Program-made: the position numbers and the translations under genes
Assembly: GCF_002355835.1 (NCBI RefSeq)
Contig: NZ_AP017459.1
Span: 806,001-870,000, forward strand
Reading direction: 5' to 3'
DNA: 64,000 nucleotides
DNA from: Candidatus Endomicrobiellum trichonymphae
GTDB lineage: Bacteria; Elusimicrobiota; Endomicrobiia; Endomicrobiales; Endomicrobiaceae
The notes under the pieces: generated by a model
Database searches by the model: none
Seen by the model: the letters and a program-made list of their open reading frames with translations, nothing else
Told to the model about the DNA's origin: nothing
Shown: piece after piece, positions 11,169 through 20,656 of the stretch
Layout: the number at the start of each line of letters is the position of its first letter
Position numbering within the stretch: position 1 is the first letter of the stretch

Positions 11169-11374
11169 TTATGTGCCTGCCAAATTACGTACTGCCTGCT
11201 CAAGCCTTTCAGTTTCTAATTGTGCTCCGAGCATAGCTTCATAAGCTTTTGTAAGAAGCTCGCTTTCTGAAGTAATTACGGTATTTAACAATGTTTGCTT
11301 TTTACCCCGCAACTCACAAAAAACCAACACAAACATAAAACCAAAACAACAACGCTTTTAAAATTACAATTCAT
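11169..11374 (-). pseudogene. Lipoprotein of the 24.1-24.6 kb family, frameshifted
   Basis: Begins MNCNFKSVVVLVLCLC with lipobox-like WFFVSCG. A shift in a G-run (GCGGGG) then moves to the frame GKKQTLLNTVITSESE, ending RLEQAVRNLAGT. The segment SCGKKQTLLNT is nearly identical to SCGKK-stop-TLLNT of the lipoprotein at 24061-24633, where the CAA codon has become TAA. So the two are paralogs and both are broken, differently. Its start overlaps the stop of the preceding 30-residue lipoprotein by an ATGA. Confidence 0.65.
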
Positions 11375-11463
11375 AAAATTTCCTCTGATACGTTTCCAAT
11401 TGACTTAGAACCACAACCAGATAAAACAACCAAAACAGCCAAAACAAAAAAACGTTTAATCAT
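11371..11463 (-). CDS. Tiny lipoprotein (30 residues)
   Basis: An intact short frame MIKRFFVLAVLVVLSGCG followed by SKSIGNVSEEIL. The N-terminus is a canonical lipoprotein signal with lipobox LSGC, leaving a mature peptide of only about 14 residues anchored through the Cys. It has its own upstream purine-rich site and overlaps the next lipoprotein start. Size and signal recall phage or plasmid lysis lipoproteins, but this is only an analogy. Confidence 0.5.
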   Translation of the reverse strand: MIKRFFVLAVLVVLSGCGSKSIGNVSEEIL

Positions 11464-11597
11464 ACTTTTTACCTCTTTAACTAAATATATTTTTTACAAT
11501 AATATTATTACATTTCTATACATCTTAAATCCCTGCCGTCAGTGTGGATTCCCTCTGCAAACAAAAAACAGTTACCGGCAAGCGATAATAATAACAA

Positions 11598-12053
11598 TCA
11601 GTCATTAATATCATAATAATCCTTATTCATTAAATCCTCATTTAATTTTTGTACAAATTCGGCATTAATTAAAGCGGACTTTTTCAACGACTTCCTTTCC
11701 CTTGACATTTGGATTTTTTGCAAACCAATATTTAAAGACTATAAAATCGTCTCAATTCGCTCAATGTTTTTTTGTCCAGCTTTAGAACTATGAAGCACTT
11801 TAAGATAATAACTAAGGATAACAACAGATTTAAGCTCACGACCGACAAGTCCCCAACCGGGACGGTTCGGATACAAATCGCAAATATTCTTATAGAACCA
11901 GAAGCAGCTGCATTAGTAAAAACATCGGCAGAAGCAACAACAGCACATAATTAAAATCTTATCTTTTTTGACTGTCGCTACTCTGCCTTTTGCTTCAACC
12001 AAAGTTTTACGATAATTAATTCTTGCCTGCTTCAACTCATCATCACTAGGTGG
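11598..12053 (-). pseudogene. Second, decayed copy of the ORF at 24776-25199
   Basis: Segments LKQARINYRKTLVEAKGR, VVASADVFTNAA and NPNVKGKEVVEKVRFN match the gene at 24776-25199 closely, in the same order, with an internal deletion, unrelated sequence inserted around 11760-11890 and several stops. The upstream residues IVPPSDDE preceding LKQAR may show the true N-terminal side of this protein, which is lost in the other copy. The function is unknown. It shows that the same mobile module once inserted here too. Confidence 0.7.
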
Positions 12054-12125
12054 CACAATAAACTACATTGACAAACATTTGTCCCTTAAGAAATCCAGCG
12101 CTGTTGCAGATCCCCCATTATTATT

Positions 12126-12598
12126 TTAAACGCATATATTAGCAGGTGCAATTGCTAAAAATATGAATTCAAATAGAGTTAATCCAGTAAATCGAGGCAG
12201 CAACGTGTAGTACCCACTTAATCCAATATCGTGCCATCTGTAAACGTCGGTCTTTATACTGTTATAAATCCCGTTTCCAAAAAATAAAGCCCCAGCAACA
12301 ATCAATAATCCACAGCCAATTTTAGCGGGAGTTGTCTCTGTTTCCGAAAGAATAATAACAGCAGCCCCCCCCCCCCAGCTGTGAATGCACCTAACAACAT
12401 TTTGCACCAATGTTTAAACTTTAACATCAAATACGGCGCGCCTTTTTTTATCCTTTCTTCAACAGGATAAGGATTAAAATCCTGAACATTAATTGATTCA
12501 ACAATCTCCGCCTTTTCACTCTTGGTTACAACTTCCCCCGAAAAAGAATTTGAAACAGATAACATAATCATCATTAACCCTGCAACAACTTTTTTCAT
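12126..12598 (-). pseudogene. Exported membrane protein split at a 12-base G/C tract
   Basis: Starts at 12598 (MKKVVAGLMMIMLSVSNSFS), a clear signal peptide. The mature region includes NVQDFNPYPVEERIKKGAPY. At GAFTAGGGG the coding strand has twelve consecutive G. In the present frame it continues only to RQLPLKLAVDY. With ten or thirteen G it would instead read GGGAAVIILSETETTPAKIG and go on through two hydrophobic segments to IFLAIAPANICV at 12126. The second frame looks like the genuine continuation. Either a decayed gene or one switched by tract length. Function unknown. Confidence 0.55.
12365..12376. repeat. C12 homopolymer inside a coding region
   Basis: Twelve consecutive C on the plus strand (G on the coding strand) in AT-rich DNA. 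Its length decides between two reading frames of the gene at 12126-12598. Such tracts are prone to slippage in replication and to sequencing error. Confidence 0.9.
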
Positions 12599-12707
12599 AA
12601 AATACACCTCACTTTACTTGTGAGCAAGAAAAACCGTTATCATTACTTGCTTTTCTTATTTTTTTAAAAATATCCTCATCGGTTATCGCAGGTTTTTTTA
12701 GGGCATT

Positions 12708-12890
12708 TCAAATCCTCTTTTTTAGGAAATGCCATACCGCAAAAAACGCCATCTTTTTGGTTTTCCGACTCATGTGAGGTGTAGTCTTATGCGCCACACA
12801 AATAATACCAAAGCTAATTAGTGCGCTGAGTATCACTATTCCAACAGGACATGCAGTGTAGACTTTCTCTATGGCAAAAGCAACATTCAC
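12708..12890 (-). CDS. Hypothetical small membrane protein, probably a fragment
   Basis: Sixty residues with one hydrophobic helix (GIVILSALISFGIICVAH) and a basic tail (MSRKTKKMAFF...HFLKKRI). In the neighbouring frame upstream (to about 13080) charged segments such as RFKAVLDLKEVQEYVMEKF suggest that a longer protein once began there. No family recognised. It is part of the same decayed module as the genes at 11.2-12.6 kb. Confidence 0.3.
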   Translation of the reverse strand: MNVAFAIEKVYTACPVGIVILSALISFGIICVAHKTTPHMSRKTKKMAFFAVWHFLKKRI

Positions 12891-13214
12891 GGCACAACCC
12901 AGTTTATCAAACTGTTTTCTAACTGTCTCGGGCGTCTCTTTCTATTCTTTCCGCAAGCAATCTATCCTAACAATATACTTACTATCACATCAGAAACCCT
13001 GAAATAAATTTTTCCATTACATACTCCTGCACTTCTTTTAAATCTAACACTGCCTTAAACCGATCAATGTTTTCTATCAACTCAGACAAATAGTCCTAAC
13101 AAAGCAACTTCATTGGCACAAAACTTGAAAATGAGCTGAATTCATTTAAGCATGTTAATATAGCTTTTTTCTATAAAACAGATAAAATATGGACTAAAAA
13201 AGAGAAATCTCTTT
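12891..13214. other. Decayed sequence upstream of the small membrane ORF
   Basis: Only short open segments remain on the minus strand, including LSELIENIDRFKAVLDLKE. They look like coding relics of the mobile module rather than regulatory DNA. Nothing else recognised. Confidence 0.35.
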
Positions 13215-14900
13215 TTATTTTAGCAGTCCAGACTGCTCGTATTTAAGCGTTCTCGTCGTCATGTCCGTTATATCCGCAGGTCCAAAATACTGTATTGGTC
13301 CCGGGGAAATATAGCTTTCGCTTAGAGCCCATTTATCTCTGTTTTTGACAAATTCCTTAAACGGTTTGCCGTTTAAATCAACTAAAGCTTTTTGTATGAC
13401 GGGTTTTTCTTTACCGTGTCTTTTTTCAATATTCATCATCATTGTAAGAGGAATCCCGCCACATTCCCACTGTTTCGGGGATCTTGCAAGATTTCTTACA
13501 GACGACAAATAACCCGTAAGTCCGTTCAGCACAAGAACAGCCGCATTATAGCCCAAAGCATAAGTATAATTTGCGTCAAAATTTGACGGAATTCCGCAAC
13601 GTCCTTCATATCCGAAAAAGTGCGTAATAGCCGAGAATTTACCCCCATATTTATTTTCTTTTTTCAATTCGTAAAGCTTTTTATGTACCATTTCAATTAA
13701 AAGTTTTTCCGTTTCAATCAACGATACCTGAACGTTGCCGTGAGGATCTCTGTCTAACATAAGCTGCGAAGCAATACCTGAAGGAAGCGACTTCATCAAA
13801 TCGGAAAGTTTCGCCGGAAGCTTAGTGCAGATAAATTCTTTTTTACCTGCCACTGAATTAATCTCTGCGACAACACTCGCATTTTCAGCCAAAGCATCAT
13901 TAAGAGTCGAAATAAGCTTTTTCATTTCAGGTATAAACTCTATAAGCCCTTCAGGTACTAAAACAACTCCGAAATTTTTACCAGCCTGCGAACGTTTGAC
14001 TATAACATCAACGATATTTTCAACAACTTTGACAATCCTCAGCTTCTTTTCTAAAATCTCTTCTCCTACTAAAACAATATTAGGCTGTGTTTTAAACCCG
14101 ACTTCCAACGCAATATGGGAAGCGCTTCTGCCCATGAGACGGATAAAATGCCAGTATTTCTGCGCGGAATTTACATCTCTGCAGATATTTCCGACAAGTT
14201 CCGAATAAATTTTTGTCGCTGTATCAAAACCAAACGAAGTTTCAATATATTTATTTTTTAAATCACCATCAATAGTTTTGGGAACGCCTATAACGCATTT
14301 ATCCAATTTTTCTTTTTTTAAGTATTCTGCTATCATGGCGGCATTAGTATTTGAGTCGTCTCCACCGACAACTACCAACGCATCTACGTTGGACATTAAA
14401 AGATTGTCTTTCGTCAAGCAAAACTGCTCAGATGTTTCAATTTTTGTTCTCCCCGACTGTATAAAATCAAAACCGCCCGTATTTCTGTACTTGCACAACA
14501 GTTTTTCGGAAATCACTTTATATTTATTTTCCAAAATTCCCGAAGGACCTCCGAAATAACCTATTAAAGTGTTTTTACTATTTGCTATTTTTAATCCATC
14601 AAAAAGACCTGCTATTACGTTATGCCCTCCCGGAGCCTGTCCTCCCGAAAAAACTACGGCAACTTTTACGGCTTTCTCTGCAATAGCATTATTTGTGCCT
14701 TTTTTAAACGTAATTTCAGGCAAACCGTAGATATTTTTAAAAATCTCTTTTATTTTAGACCGATCCGCTACAGACTGCGTAATCTTTCCCTCAACAGGTT
14801 TTACAGAAGTCGCTCCATTCTTTAGTATATCCGGCAGAACCGGCTCAAATTTCCTTCTTTCAATCTGAAGTTCTGAAACATCTACTGATTTCCATGCCAT
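13215..14900 (-). CDS. pfp: Pyrophosphate-dependent 6-phosphofructokinase, long form
   Basis: Reversibly phosphorylates fructose 6-phosphate with pyrophosphate in glycolysis, saving ATP. At 561 residues it belongs to the long PPi-type group, as in spirochaetes and plants. VVFSGGQAPGGHNVIAGLFDG near 82 is the phosphate loop. VVVGGDDSNTNAA near 175 has GGDD in place of GGDG, the residue associated with PPi specificity. GVPKTIDGDLKN near 205 holds the catalytic Asp pair, and MGRSASHIALEVG near 257 binds substrate. It is a monocistronic-looking leftward gene downstream of the LPS gene remnants. Strong energy-economy marker. Confidence 0.94.
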   Translation of the reverse strand: MAWKSVDVSELQIERRKFEPVLPDILKNGATSVKPVEGKITQSVADRSKIKEIFKNIYGLPEITFKKGTNNAIAEKAVKVAVVFSGGQAPGGHNVIAGLFDGLKIANSKNTLIGYFGGPSGILENKYKVISEKLLCKYRNTGGFDFIQSGRTKIETSEQFCLTKDNLLMSNVDALVVVGGDDSNTNAAMIAEYLKKEKLDKCVIGVPKTIDGDLKNKYIETSFGFDTATKIYSELVGNICRDVNSAQKYWHFIRLMGRSASHIALEVGFKTQPNIVLVGEEILEKKLRIVKVVENIVDVIVKRSQAGKNFGVVLVPEGLIEFIPEMKKLISTLNDALAENASVVAEINSVAGKKEFICTKLPAKLSDLMKSLPSGIASQLMLDRDPHGNVQVSLIETEKLLIEMVHKKLYELKKENKYGGKFSAITHFFGYEGRCGIPSNFDANYTYALGYNAAVLVLNGLTGYLSSVRNLARSPKQWECGGIPLTMMMNIEKRHGKEKPVIQKALVDLNGKPFKEFVKNRDKWALSESYISPGPIQYFGPADITDMTTRTLKYEQSGLLK

Positions 14901-14971
14901 CTTTTACATCCTCCGATTTTTATCACAGGGGAGCTATCGTCATATATAACACAAAAATGCATCACTTGTGT

Positions 14972-15824
14972 TCAACGGCCCCCGTACTGCGCTATAATTT
15001 TTGAAACAATATCTTTCCGGCATAACTTTTGCGAAATATCATTTTTCTTTATTATTACATGTCTTTCTAAAGGCGCAGGTCCTATTTGAAGCGGATCCGT
15101 ATAATCAAATACACCTACACACTTCGTCCCTACGGCAGCAGCCAAATGCATAGCACCGGGAAGAACACAGTCAAAGCCTATGTCCGACAATATATCATAT
15201 CTATTACTTCAATCCATTTGTTTCTTTCCAAACATTTATCCTGCCTTTTTCTGCTTGCGTCGACCGAAACGGCAATTGTTCTCAAAACATTAAGATTATT
15301 TTCTTCAAACCACTTTCTGACGCTATTTAAATTGCCGACCGGAATACTCAATAATCTTAATGAATTGAAATCGGTTAGAAATTCGCATGAAAACTCTTTC
15401 ATCCCATTTATAGAAGACGACGCTATCTTAAATTTTGCACCGGCAAGTTCGACAAGCATCGCCGATTTAGCAAGCCCGTGTAAATCTATGCTCAAATCAA
15501 ATTTTTGTCCTCTCAGTCGCTGTCTCAGATTTTTATAATACTTAAAAGAGATTTGTCTTTTGCCCCAGATAAAAATATTTTCGAGAAAAGGACTGCCGTT
15601 TAAAATTTCAACGCATCTATCATCGACAATCCAGCTAATCTCGCATCCGGATATCTTTTTTTTATTGCCGAGAGAACAGGCAGAGAAAATATTATATCGC
15701 CTATTCTGCTGGGCTGAACAATTAAAATTTTCGGAGCCGTATGATATTCCAAATATTTTAAAATATTTTTATTCCAGTAATATTTATCCGTAAACTCAAA
15801 CAGTTTGTTTAACCTTTCTTCCAC
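14972..15824 (-). pseudogene. Glycosyltransferase family 9 (heptosyltransferase-like), broken
   Basis: Three frame pieces. 15600-15824 carries the N-terminal Rossmann motif ILIVQPSRIGDIIFSLPVL and AIKKRYPDARLA. A shift leads to AWIVDDRCVEILN, then 15178-15495 with FDLSIDLHGLAKSAML. After another shift and missing sequence, 14972-15190 gives LPGAMHLAAAVGTKCVGVFDYTDP, the GT9 donor-binding region. This would have added sugars to the lipopolysaccharide core. At least two frameshifts and an internal deletion make it non-functional. It follows the intact acyltransferase and the broken KDO transferase. Confidence 0.85.
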
Positions 15825-15836
15825 TAGAACCGTTTT

Positions 15837-16391
15837 CTATTCAATACTGTCTTCACTGCTGATATAAACCGGTTCGCCGGAAATCTGCACCATTTTAGAA
15901 AAAGGCAGCGGTATTACCGCTTTATCCCACGATTTATTAATTACGATTTTATTTTTTGGCGAGCAACTTATGGGTAGTAGCGGCATACCCGTTTTCTGCG
16001 CGGCATATACAACTCCAGATTTAAGTATATGATAAAGCCCTCTTGGACCATCTGCCGCAAAAGCAAAACTGCATCCCCTGCGGGGCGCGCATATCTTATA
16101 ATTTCTATCATCGCTCTTCCCCCCGCCTTTGCTTGACGATCCTCTGACAGTCAAATAACCGAATTTCCGTAAAATCCGAGACAAAATCTCTCCGTCTTTT
16201 GAGCAGCTTACCATAATAACTATACTACTTTTTTGGTTAGACAACATCATCGGAAACTGATTTCCGTGCCAGAAAGAATAAACTGAAGGTTTTGGATAAT
16301 AAAAAGTATCGTTTAAAGATGTTTTTCTCAAAGTTTTATCTATAATACGGCATATAAACACGATAATTTTTATCAAATTTTCGCTATGCAT
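15837..16391 (-). CDS. DUF374 lysophospholipid-acyltransferase-like protein
   Basis: A 184-residue intact protein of the DUF374 branch of the LPLAT superfamily, often found with lipid A and KDO genes. SVYSFWHGNQFPMML near residue 35 gives the H-x(4)-like catalytic region. VMVSCSKDGEILSRILRKFGY... (key part SCSKDGEILSRIL) and VRGSSSKGGGKS follow. AFAADGPRGLYHILKSGVVYAA is the DGPRGP-type motif, and KTGMPLLPISCSP precedes the C-terminus. It overlaps no neighbour but starts inside the last bases after waaA. Being intact between two broken LPS genes, it may serve phospholipid or remaining lipid A acylation. Confidence 0.8.
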   Translation of the reverse strand: MHSENLIKIIVFICRIIDKTLRKTSLNDTFYYPKPSVYSFWHGNQFPMMLSNQKSSIVIMVSCSKDGEILSRILRKFGYLTVRGSSSKGGGKSDDRNYKICAPRRGCSFAFAADGPRGLYHILKSGVVYAAQKTGMPLLPISCSPKNKIVINKSWDKAVIPLPFSKMVQISGEPVYISSEDSIE

Positions 16392-16403
16392 TTAAATTTT
16401 CTT

Positions 16404-17620
16404 TTATTTTTTCACCGTAAAAGATACGGCACCGTTCTGCGACTTAACAGCTTTTAAAGCATTGCATCCGATATTTTCAAGAAACTTTTTATCAGACATA
16501 AATTTTCTTATCTTATAAGCTAAATCACAGACATTTTCAACAATTAAAGCCCCGTCGTACTTTATAAGAATTTCAGATTCGGCTTTAAAGTTATCCGCAT
16601 TTTTGCCGAATAAAACAGATTTAGCGTACGCCGCAGACTCTATGGGGGGGGGGGTCTGCCCACCCTTATTTACAATGGAATCTCACACATAACATACGTC
16701 TGAAACCGAATATATGCTCTGAAGTTTTCTAAAAACATCGACTAAAATAAATTTATTCCTGAAATCGCCGCTGGAAAACAACGGATATTTAATACATTTA
16801 TCTTCAAGAATTTTCATTATGCCTTTTACTCTTGAAAGATGTCTGGGAGCAAGAAAGAATTTAATCCTACCGGAACTGGACTTTATTTTATTATAAACGT
16901 CCGAAATAATTTCTTCTTCCCCTTCTCTTATACTACCGACAGTAAAAACAAAATCTTCTCCGATTAAAGAGAAATATTCTCTTTTGGAATTCAATATAAA
17001 ATCCCTGTCGTATTTTATATTTCCAGCAACGACAATTTTACTTTTTTCATCCGTTAAAAACGCAAATCTGCCTGCATCGTCGTTACTCCTTGCAATAACA
17101 ACATCAATTAATCCCACAAGACCAGAAAAATTTTAATTTCTTATAACCTTCAAACGATTTGTCGGACATTCTTCCGTTAATTGTAACAACTTTTATATTT
17201 TTGCGCGCAACAGTATAAAGCATAGTTCCCACAATTCAGTTTCAACAAGCACCAGTATATCCGGCTTGATAATATCAACGCCCTACGCATAAAAAGATAA
17301 ATGTCTAAAGGAAGCAAAGCGACAAAATCCACTTTCGGCAATTTTTGCGCATATTCTCTGCCGCTTTTTGTAGTTGACGTCAAAACAATGTAATATTTAC
17401 CTTCAAAACCGTCCAAAACAGGCTCTACGGCTCGTATTTCTCCAAACGAAGCACACAGTGTATATCCAAAGAATTGTTTTTGATCTTTTATTCAAAGGTT
17501 TATAAACAGCAAGACGTTCGGACAGTCTATAAAAAAATTCTTTTCTGTATTTATTGCTGAGAAGAACAAGAACTGTAATTAAAGGTAAAAACAGAACAAA
17601 AAAAATATCATTTTTTTGTT
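16404..17620 (-). pseudogene. waaA: KDO (lipid A) transferase, broken
   Basis: Pieces of 3-deoxy-D-manno-octulosonate transferase. FYRLSERLAVYKPLNKRSKT and IWIYTV near the N-terminus are followed after a shift by VEPVLDGFEGKYYIVLTSTT and VALLPLDIYLFMRRAL. After further shifts comes 16683-17117 with DVVIARSNDDAGRF, VVAGNIKYDRDF and FFLAPRHLSRV. A TGA at 16683-16685 then interrupts, and the same frame continues DSIVNKGGQTPPPIESAAYA and VLFGKN to a stop at 16404. The PPP comes from an 11-base G/C tract inside the conserved GG-H-N-x-x-E-P-A motif. Clearly inactive, so the cell probably lacks normal LPS. Confidence 0.88.
16644..16654. repeat. G11 homopolymer within the waaA pseudogene
   Basis: Eleven G on the plus strand, reading as proline codons in waaA. 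It lies at the usually well-conserved GGHNPxEPA motif and lengthens it by about two prolines without shifting the frame, so the tract expanded here after or while the gene decayed. Confidence 0.9.
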
Positions 17621-17711
17621 ATCATATCTTAAAATAAAGATACTTACATAACGGCATCGTCATAACTCAAATTTTTGCGTTTCAAAGCGTTTGTACTTTC
17701 ATTTTTAACTC

Positions 17712-18284
17712 CTATTTTTTTGTTTTTTTCTTAGAAGGTATCCAATAAAATAATCCGCATTCCGAATATCGAGGATTCAGCTTTCCGTCTTCTACACTTA
17801 TGCCTATTTTGCCAGCCGGAATACACCCTGTCGTCGTTTCATATAAGAGCGGCGGAATGTCAACATTTCTTGAAATTTCACAGTTTTCTTCCTGTGCTTC
17901 ACTTGAAATGAGTCTTCGTATAAAATTTTTTGACTGTTCTAAAGCGTCAACAGCTACCGCGGAAATGATTTTTCCGGTATGCTCACCGAAAGTTCCTTCA
18001 TCTTTCTTATATTCTTCATAAAGATCGCCTCCTATAGTTACAAAAAAAACACTTTCGGCGATCCATTTTGAAGGTACGTCTTTTTCGAAGACAAAAGGAA
18101 GCATTTCTTTTGAAAAAGTTTCATAAACCGCAGACGGAACTAGAAATCTGGAATAAAAACGACAACACCGCCGAACTGCTTCTTCAACTTCTATAGACAG
18201 TTCAACGACATTTACAAGTTTTTTGATTATGCCCAAAATTTCTTTTATGCGCAAATTTATTCTAAAATTTTTTATTTTTCGCAT
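17712..18284 (-). CDS. Hypothetical protein, resembles MetH reactivation domain
   Basis: 190 residues, intact, overlapping the secF stop by one base. SVFFVTIGGDLYEEYKKDEG, GKIISAVAVDALEQSKNFI and the C-terminal KIGISVEDGKLNPRYSECGL follow the same pattern as the stand-alone MetH activation protein at 38756-39385 (GIGITVGGALE..., SDAAGSVAAEETI..., HIGIKLNE...KPEKS). The AdoMet-binding RxSPGY segment is replaced by a less clear TTGCIPAGK. So it may be a divergent member of that fold with another job. The similarity is my own alignment by eye, so the assignment is tentative. Confidence 0.45.
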   Translation of the reverse strand: MRKIKNFRINLRIKEILGIIKKLVNVVELSIEVEEAVRRCCRFYSRFLVPSAVYETFSKEMLPFVFEKDVPSKWIAESVFFVTIGGDLYEEYKKDEGTFGEHTGKIISAVAVDALEQSKNFIRRLISSEAQEENCEISRNVDIPPLLYETTTGCIPAGKIGISVEDGKLNPRYSECGLFYWIPSKKKTKK

Positions 18285-19216
18285 TACTTTGAACGAACAC
18301 CGTCCTGCTTTATGGCGATTTTCAAACGTTTATTTGTTTTTATTCTCCATTCGCAAATAAGCGGAGCGCAGACAAATATTGTAGAAAACACTCCAAGCAC
18401 CGTACCTATTATCATTATATATGCAAAAGTATGCATGACTTCGCCACCGAAGAAAAAGAGCGAACATGCCACGATAAACACAGTCAGCGAAGTAACAATG
18501 GTTCTGACAAGAACCTCATTTATGCTCTTATTGATTACCGCTACAAAATCTTCTTTTACAAGAAGTTTTAAATTTTCTTTTATCCTGTCAAATAAAACTA
18601 TAGTATCATTAATTGAATAACCGACAACCGTAAGAAGAGCGGCAACGATCGTTATATTGATTTCTTTGTTGGCAAGAATCACAAAACCAAGAGAAATGAC
18701 AATATCATGAATAATCCCCACAACAGATACAATACCCCATAAACTAGATTTAAATCTGAATGCGACATAGACAATCATAACCAGAAACGCAAACAAAAAC
18801 GCGTATACAGCCTGCTTTGAAAGATATTCGCCAACGGTAGGACCTATGTATTCAATCCCTTCAATTTTAACCGGATTATCCGGAAATCTCAACTGTATCG
18901 AACTTTTAATCAAAGTCTCAAATTCTTCCTGAGCTTCAAGATCTTTCTTTATTCTTATCATAACAAGATTGCCGGAACTCTGAAGTTCAAAAGAATTTAT
19001 TCCGCTTTCTTCCACAGCTATGCGTACATCCTGCAATCCAACTTCGTTCTGGAAAGAAATCCGCATAAGAATACCACCGGTAAAATCAATGCCGTAATTT
19101 AGTCCGCCCCTGTAAATAAAAGCTCCTACAGTCAATAACAACAGTAATCCAGAAATCGTAAAAAACTTGTAACGGTTTCCGATAAAATCTATATCTACGG
19201 ACCTAAAAAACCGCAT
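18284..19216 (-). CDS. secF: Protein translocase subunit SecF
   Basis: Inner-membrane partner of SecD that uses the proton gradient to help pull exported proteins through SecYEG. 310 residues. RGGLNYGIDFTGGILMRISF near 30 is the SecF periplasmic start. YIGPTVGEYLSKQA near 122 leads into the membrane block, and VVGYSINDTIVLFDRIKEN near 205 is the family signature in the fourth helix. It lies 12 bases after secD. Confidence 0.96.
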   Translation of the reverse strand: MRFFRSVDIDFIGNRYKFFTISGLLLLLTVGAFIYRGGLNYGIDFTGGILMRISFQNEVGLQDVRIAVEESGINSFELQSSGNLVMIRIKKDLEAQEEFETLIKSSIQLRFPDNPVKIEGIEYIGPTVGEYLSKQAVYAFLFAFLVMIVYVAFRFKSSLWGIVSVVGIIHDIVISLGFVILANKEINITIVAALLTVVGYSINDTIVLFDRIKENLKLLVKEDFVAVINKSINEVLVRTIVTSLTVFIVACSLFFFGGEVMHTFAYIMIIGTVLGVFSTIFVCAPLICEWRIKTNKRLKIAIKQDGVRSK

Positions 19217-19228
19217 TCTGACCTCCGA

Positions 19229-20656
19229 TCATATTTTTATTTTTAATAATAGATTTTTTTTGAACAAAAACTCATATATAAGTTTTGTCACCGTTACGGC
19301 AGTAAACATACTTACGATAAGACCTATTGAAAGAGTGACGGCAAAACCTTTTATAGGACCTGCCCCAAACTGAAACAGAAAAACCGCGGCTATAAGAGTC
19401 GTAAAATTTGCATCAAAAATAGTCCAAAAGACTTTCTGATAACCCGCATCCACTGCCATTTTTGCAGTTTTTCCAACAGCAATTTCTTCTCTTATTCTTT
19501 CTAATATAAGCACATTTGCGTCAACGGACATAGCAAGAGTAAGTGCTATACCTGCCACGCCCGGAAGCGTGAGAGTAAACTTTAAATATGCCATTATAGC
19601 CATAAGTATTATTAAATTTAAAGAGAGCGCAACATCCGCAATCAATCCCGAAGAACGATAATATATAAACATAAAAAGAAAAACTAATACAATGCCGATA
19701 AGAGACGACATAAAACCTTTCTTTATCGAATCATCTCCAAGTGACGGTCCGACCGTTCTTTCTTCTATTAATCTAACTGGAACCGGAAGAGCGCCTGCCC
19801 TTAATACGGCTGCAAGAACTTTTGCATCTTCAGAGTTAAAATTACCCTCAATACTCGCTCTTTCCCCCCTAGAAATTCTTGTTCGGATTACAGGAGCAGA
19901 CTGTACAATGCCATCAAGAACTATAGCAAGGCTCTTTCCTATGTTTCTTTCAGTGATATATTCAAATATTTTCCCGCCATCTCTATTGAACTCTATCGAA
20001 ACCATCATTTGTCCGTACTCTCCACCGAATTCAACTTTCGCGTTTGCAAGAGCGGCACCCGTCAAAAGAGCTTTATCTAAAACGTAATAGTCCATATTAC
20101 TTCTACTCTCAAAAACCGATGCGCCTTCCGGCATAACGGCTTTGATATCTGGATATGCCGATGAATTTTCTCTGTACTGCACGGGCGTAATTCTTTTCTC
20201 ATAAATCAAATCAAGGACCTGCCTTGCTTCTTCGCTTGTATTTACTATTCTAAACTCAAGCAATGCGGTTTTACCTATTAAATCCTTTGCGACCTTAGGA
20301 TCTTTAATGCCCGGAAGCTGTATTACTATCCACTTATCTCCCTGTTTTGCAATCATAGGTTCCGTCACACCGAACTGATCAATTCTGTTTCTGATAATTT
20401 CTATCGCCCTGCTAACCGCATCTTTAACTTTTACAGCCCCATTCAGATGCGACGTATCAGTTTCCAAAAGAAGATACGTTCCGCCTTTTAAATCCAAACC
20501 TAATTTTAAAGTCCTACCCAAAACAGGATCTCTCTCTTTCTCCGACTGCTCTTTTTTCTCATCAGACATTAACGCAAACTTAAGCGACGGCCACAAAGCC
20601 CAGACCGAAAAAGCCAATAATGTAACAGTTATCAACAATTTCCAGTTAATTTTCAT
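19229..20656 (-). CDS. secD: Protein translocase subunit SecD
   Basis: 475 residues, the usual short bacterial SecD. LGLDLKGGTYLLLETD near 51 is the first signature, followed by the P1 periplasmic domain (AIEIIRNRIDQFGVTEP and IVIQLPGIKDP). Near 295, AGALPVPVRLIEERTVGPSLG precedes the six-helix RND-like block, with SVDANVLILERIREE near 385. Gene order yajC, HD protein, secD, secF is kept. Start at 20656 abuts the HD gene. Confidence 0.96.
   Translation of the reverse strand: MKINWKLLITVTLLAFSVWALWPSLKFALMSDEKKEQSEKERDPVLGRTLKLGLDLKGGTYLLLETDTSHLNGAVKVKDAVSRAIEIIRNRIDQFGVTEPMIAKQGDKWIVIQLPGIKDPKVAKDLIGKTALLEFRIVNTSEEARQVLDLIYEKRITPVQYRENSSAYPDIKAVMPEGASVFESRSNMDYYVLDKALLTGAALANAKVEFGGEYGQMMVSIEFNRDGGKIFEYITERNIGKSLAIVLDGIVQSAPVIRTRISRGERASIEGNFNSEDAKVLAAVLRAGALPVPVRLIEERTVGPSLGDDSIKKGFMSSLIGIVLVFLFMFIYYRSSGLIADVALSLNLIILMAIMAYLKFTLTLPGVAGIALTLAMSVDANVLILERIREEIAVGKTAKMAVDAGYQKVFWTIFDANFTTLIAAVFLFQFGAGPIKGFAVTLSIGLIVSMFTAVTVTKLIYEFLFKKNLLLKIKI

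Noticed and set aside
13825-14208. 127-codon plus-strand frame opposite pfp
   Set aside because: Antisense shadow of the conserved phosphofructokinase.
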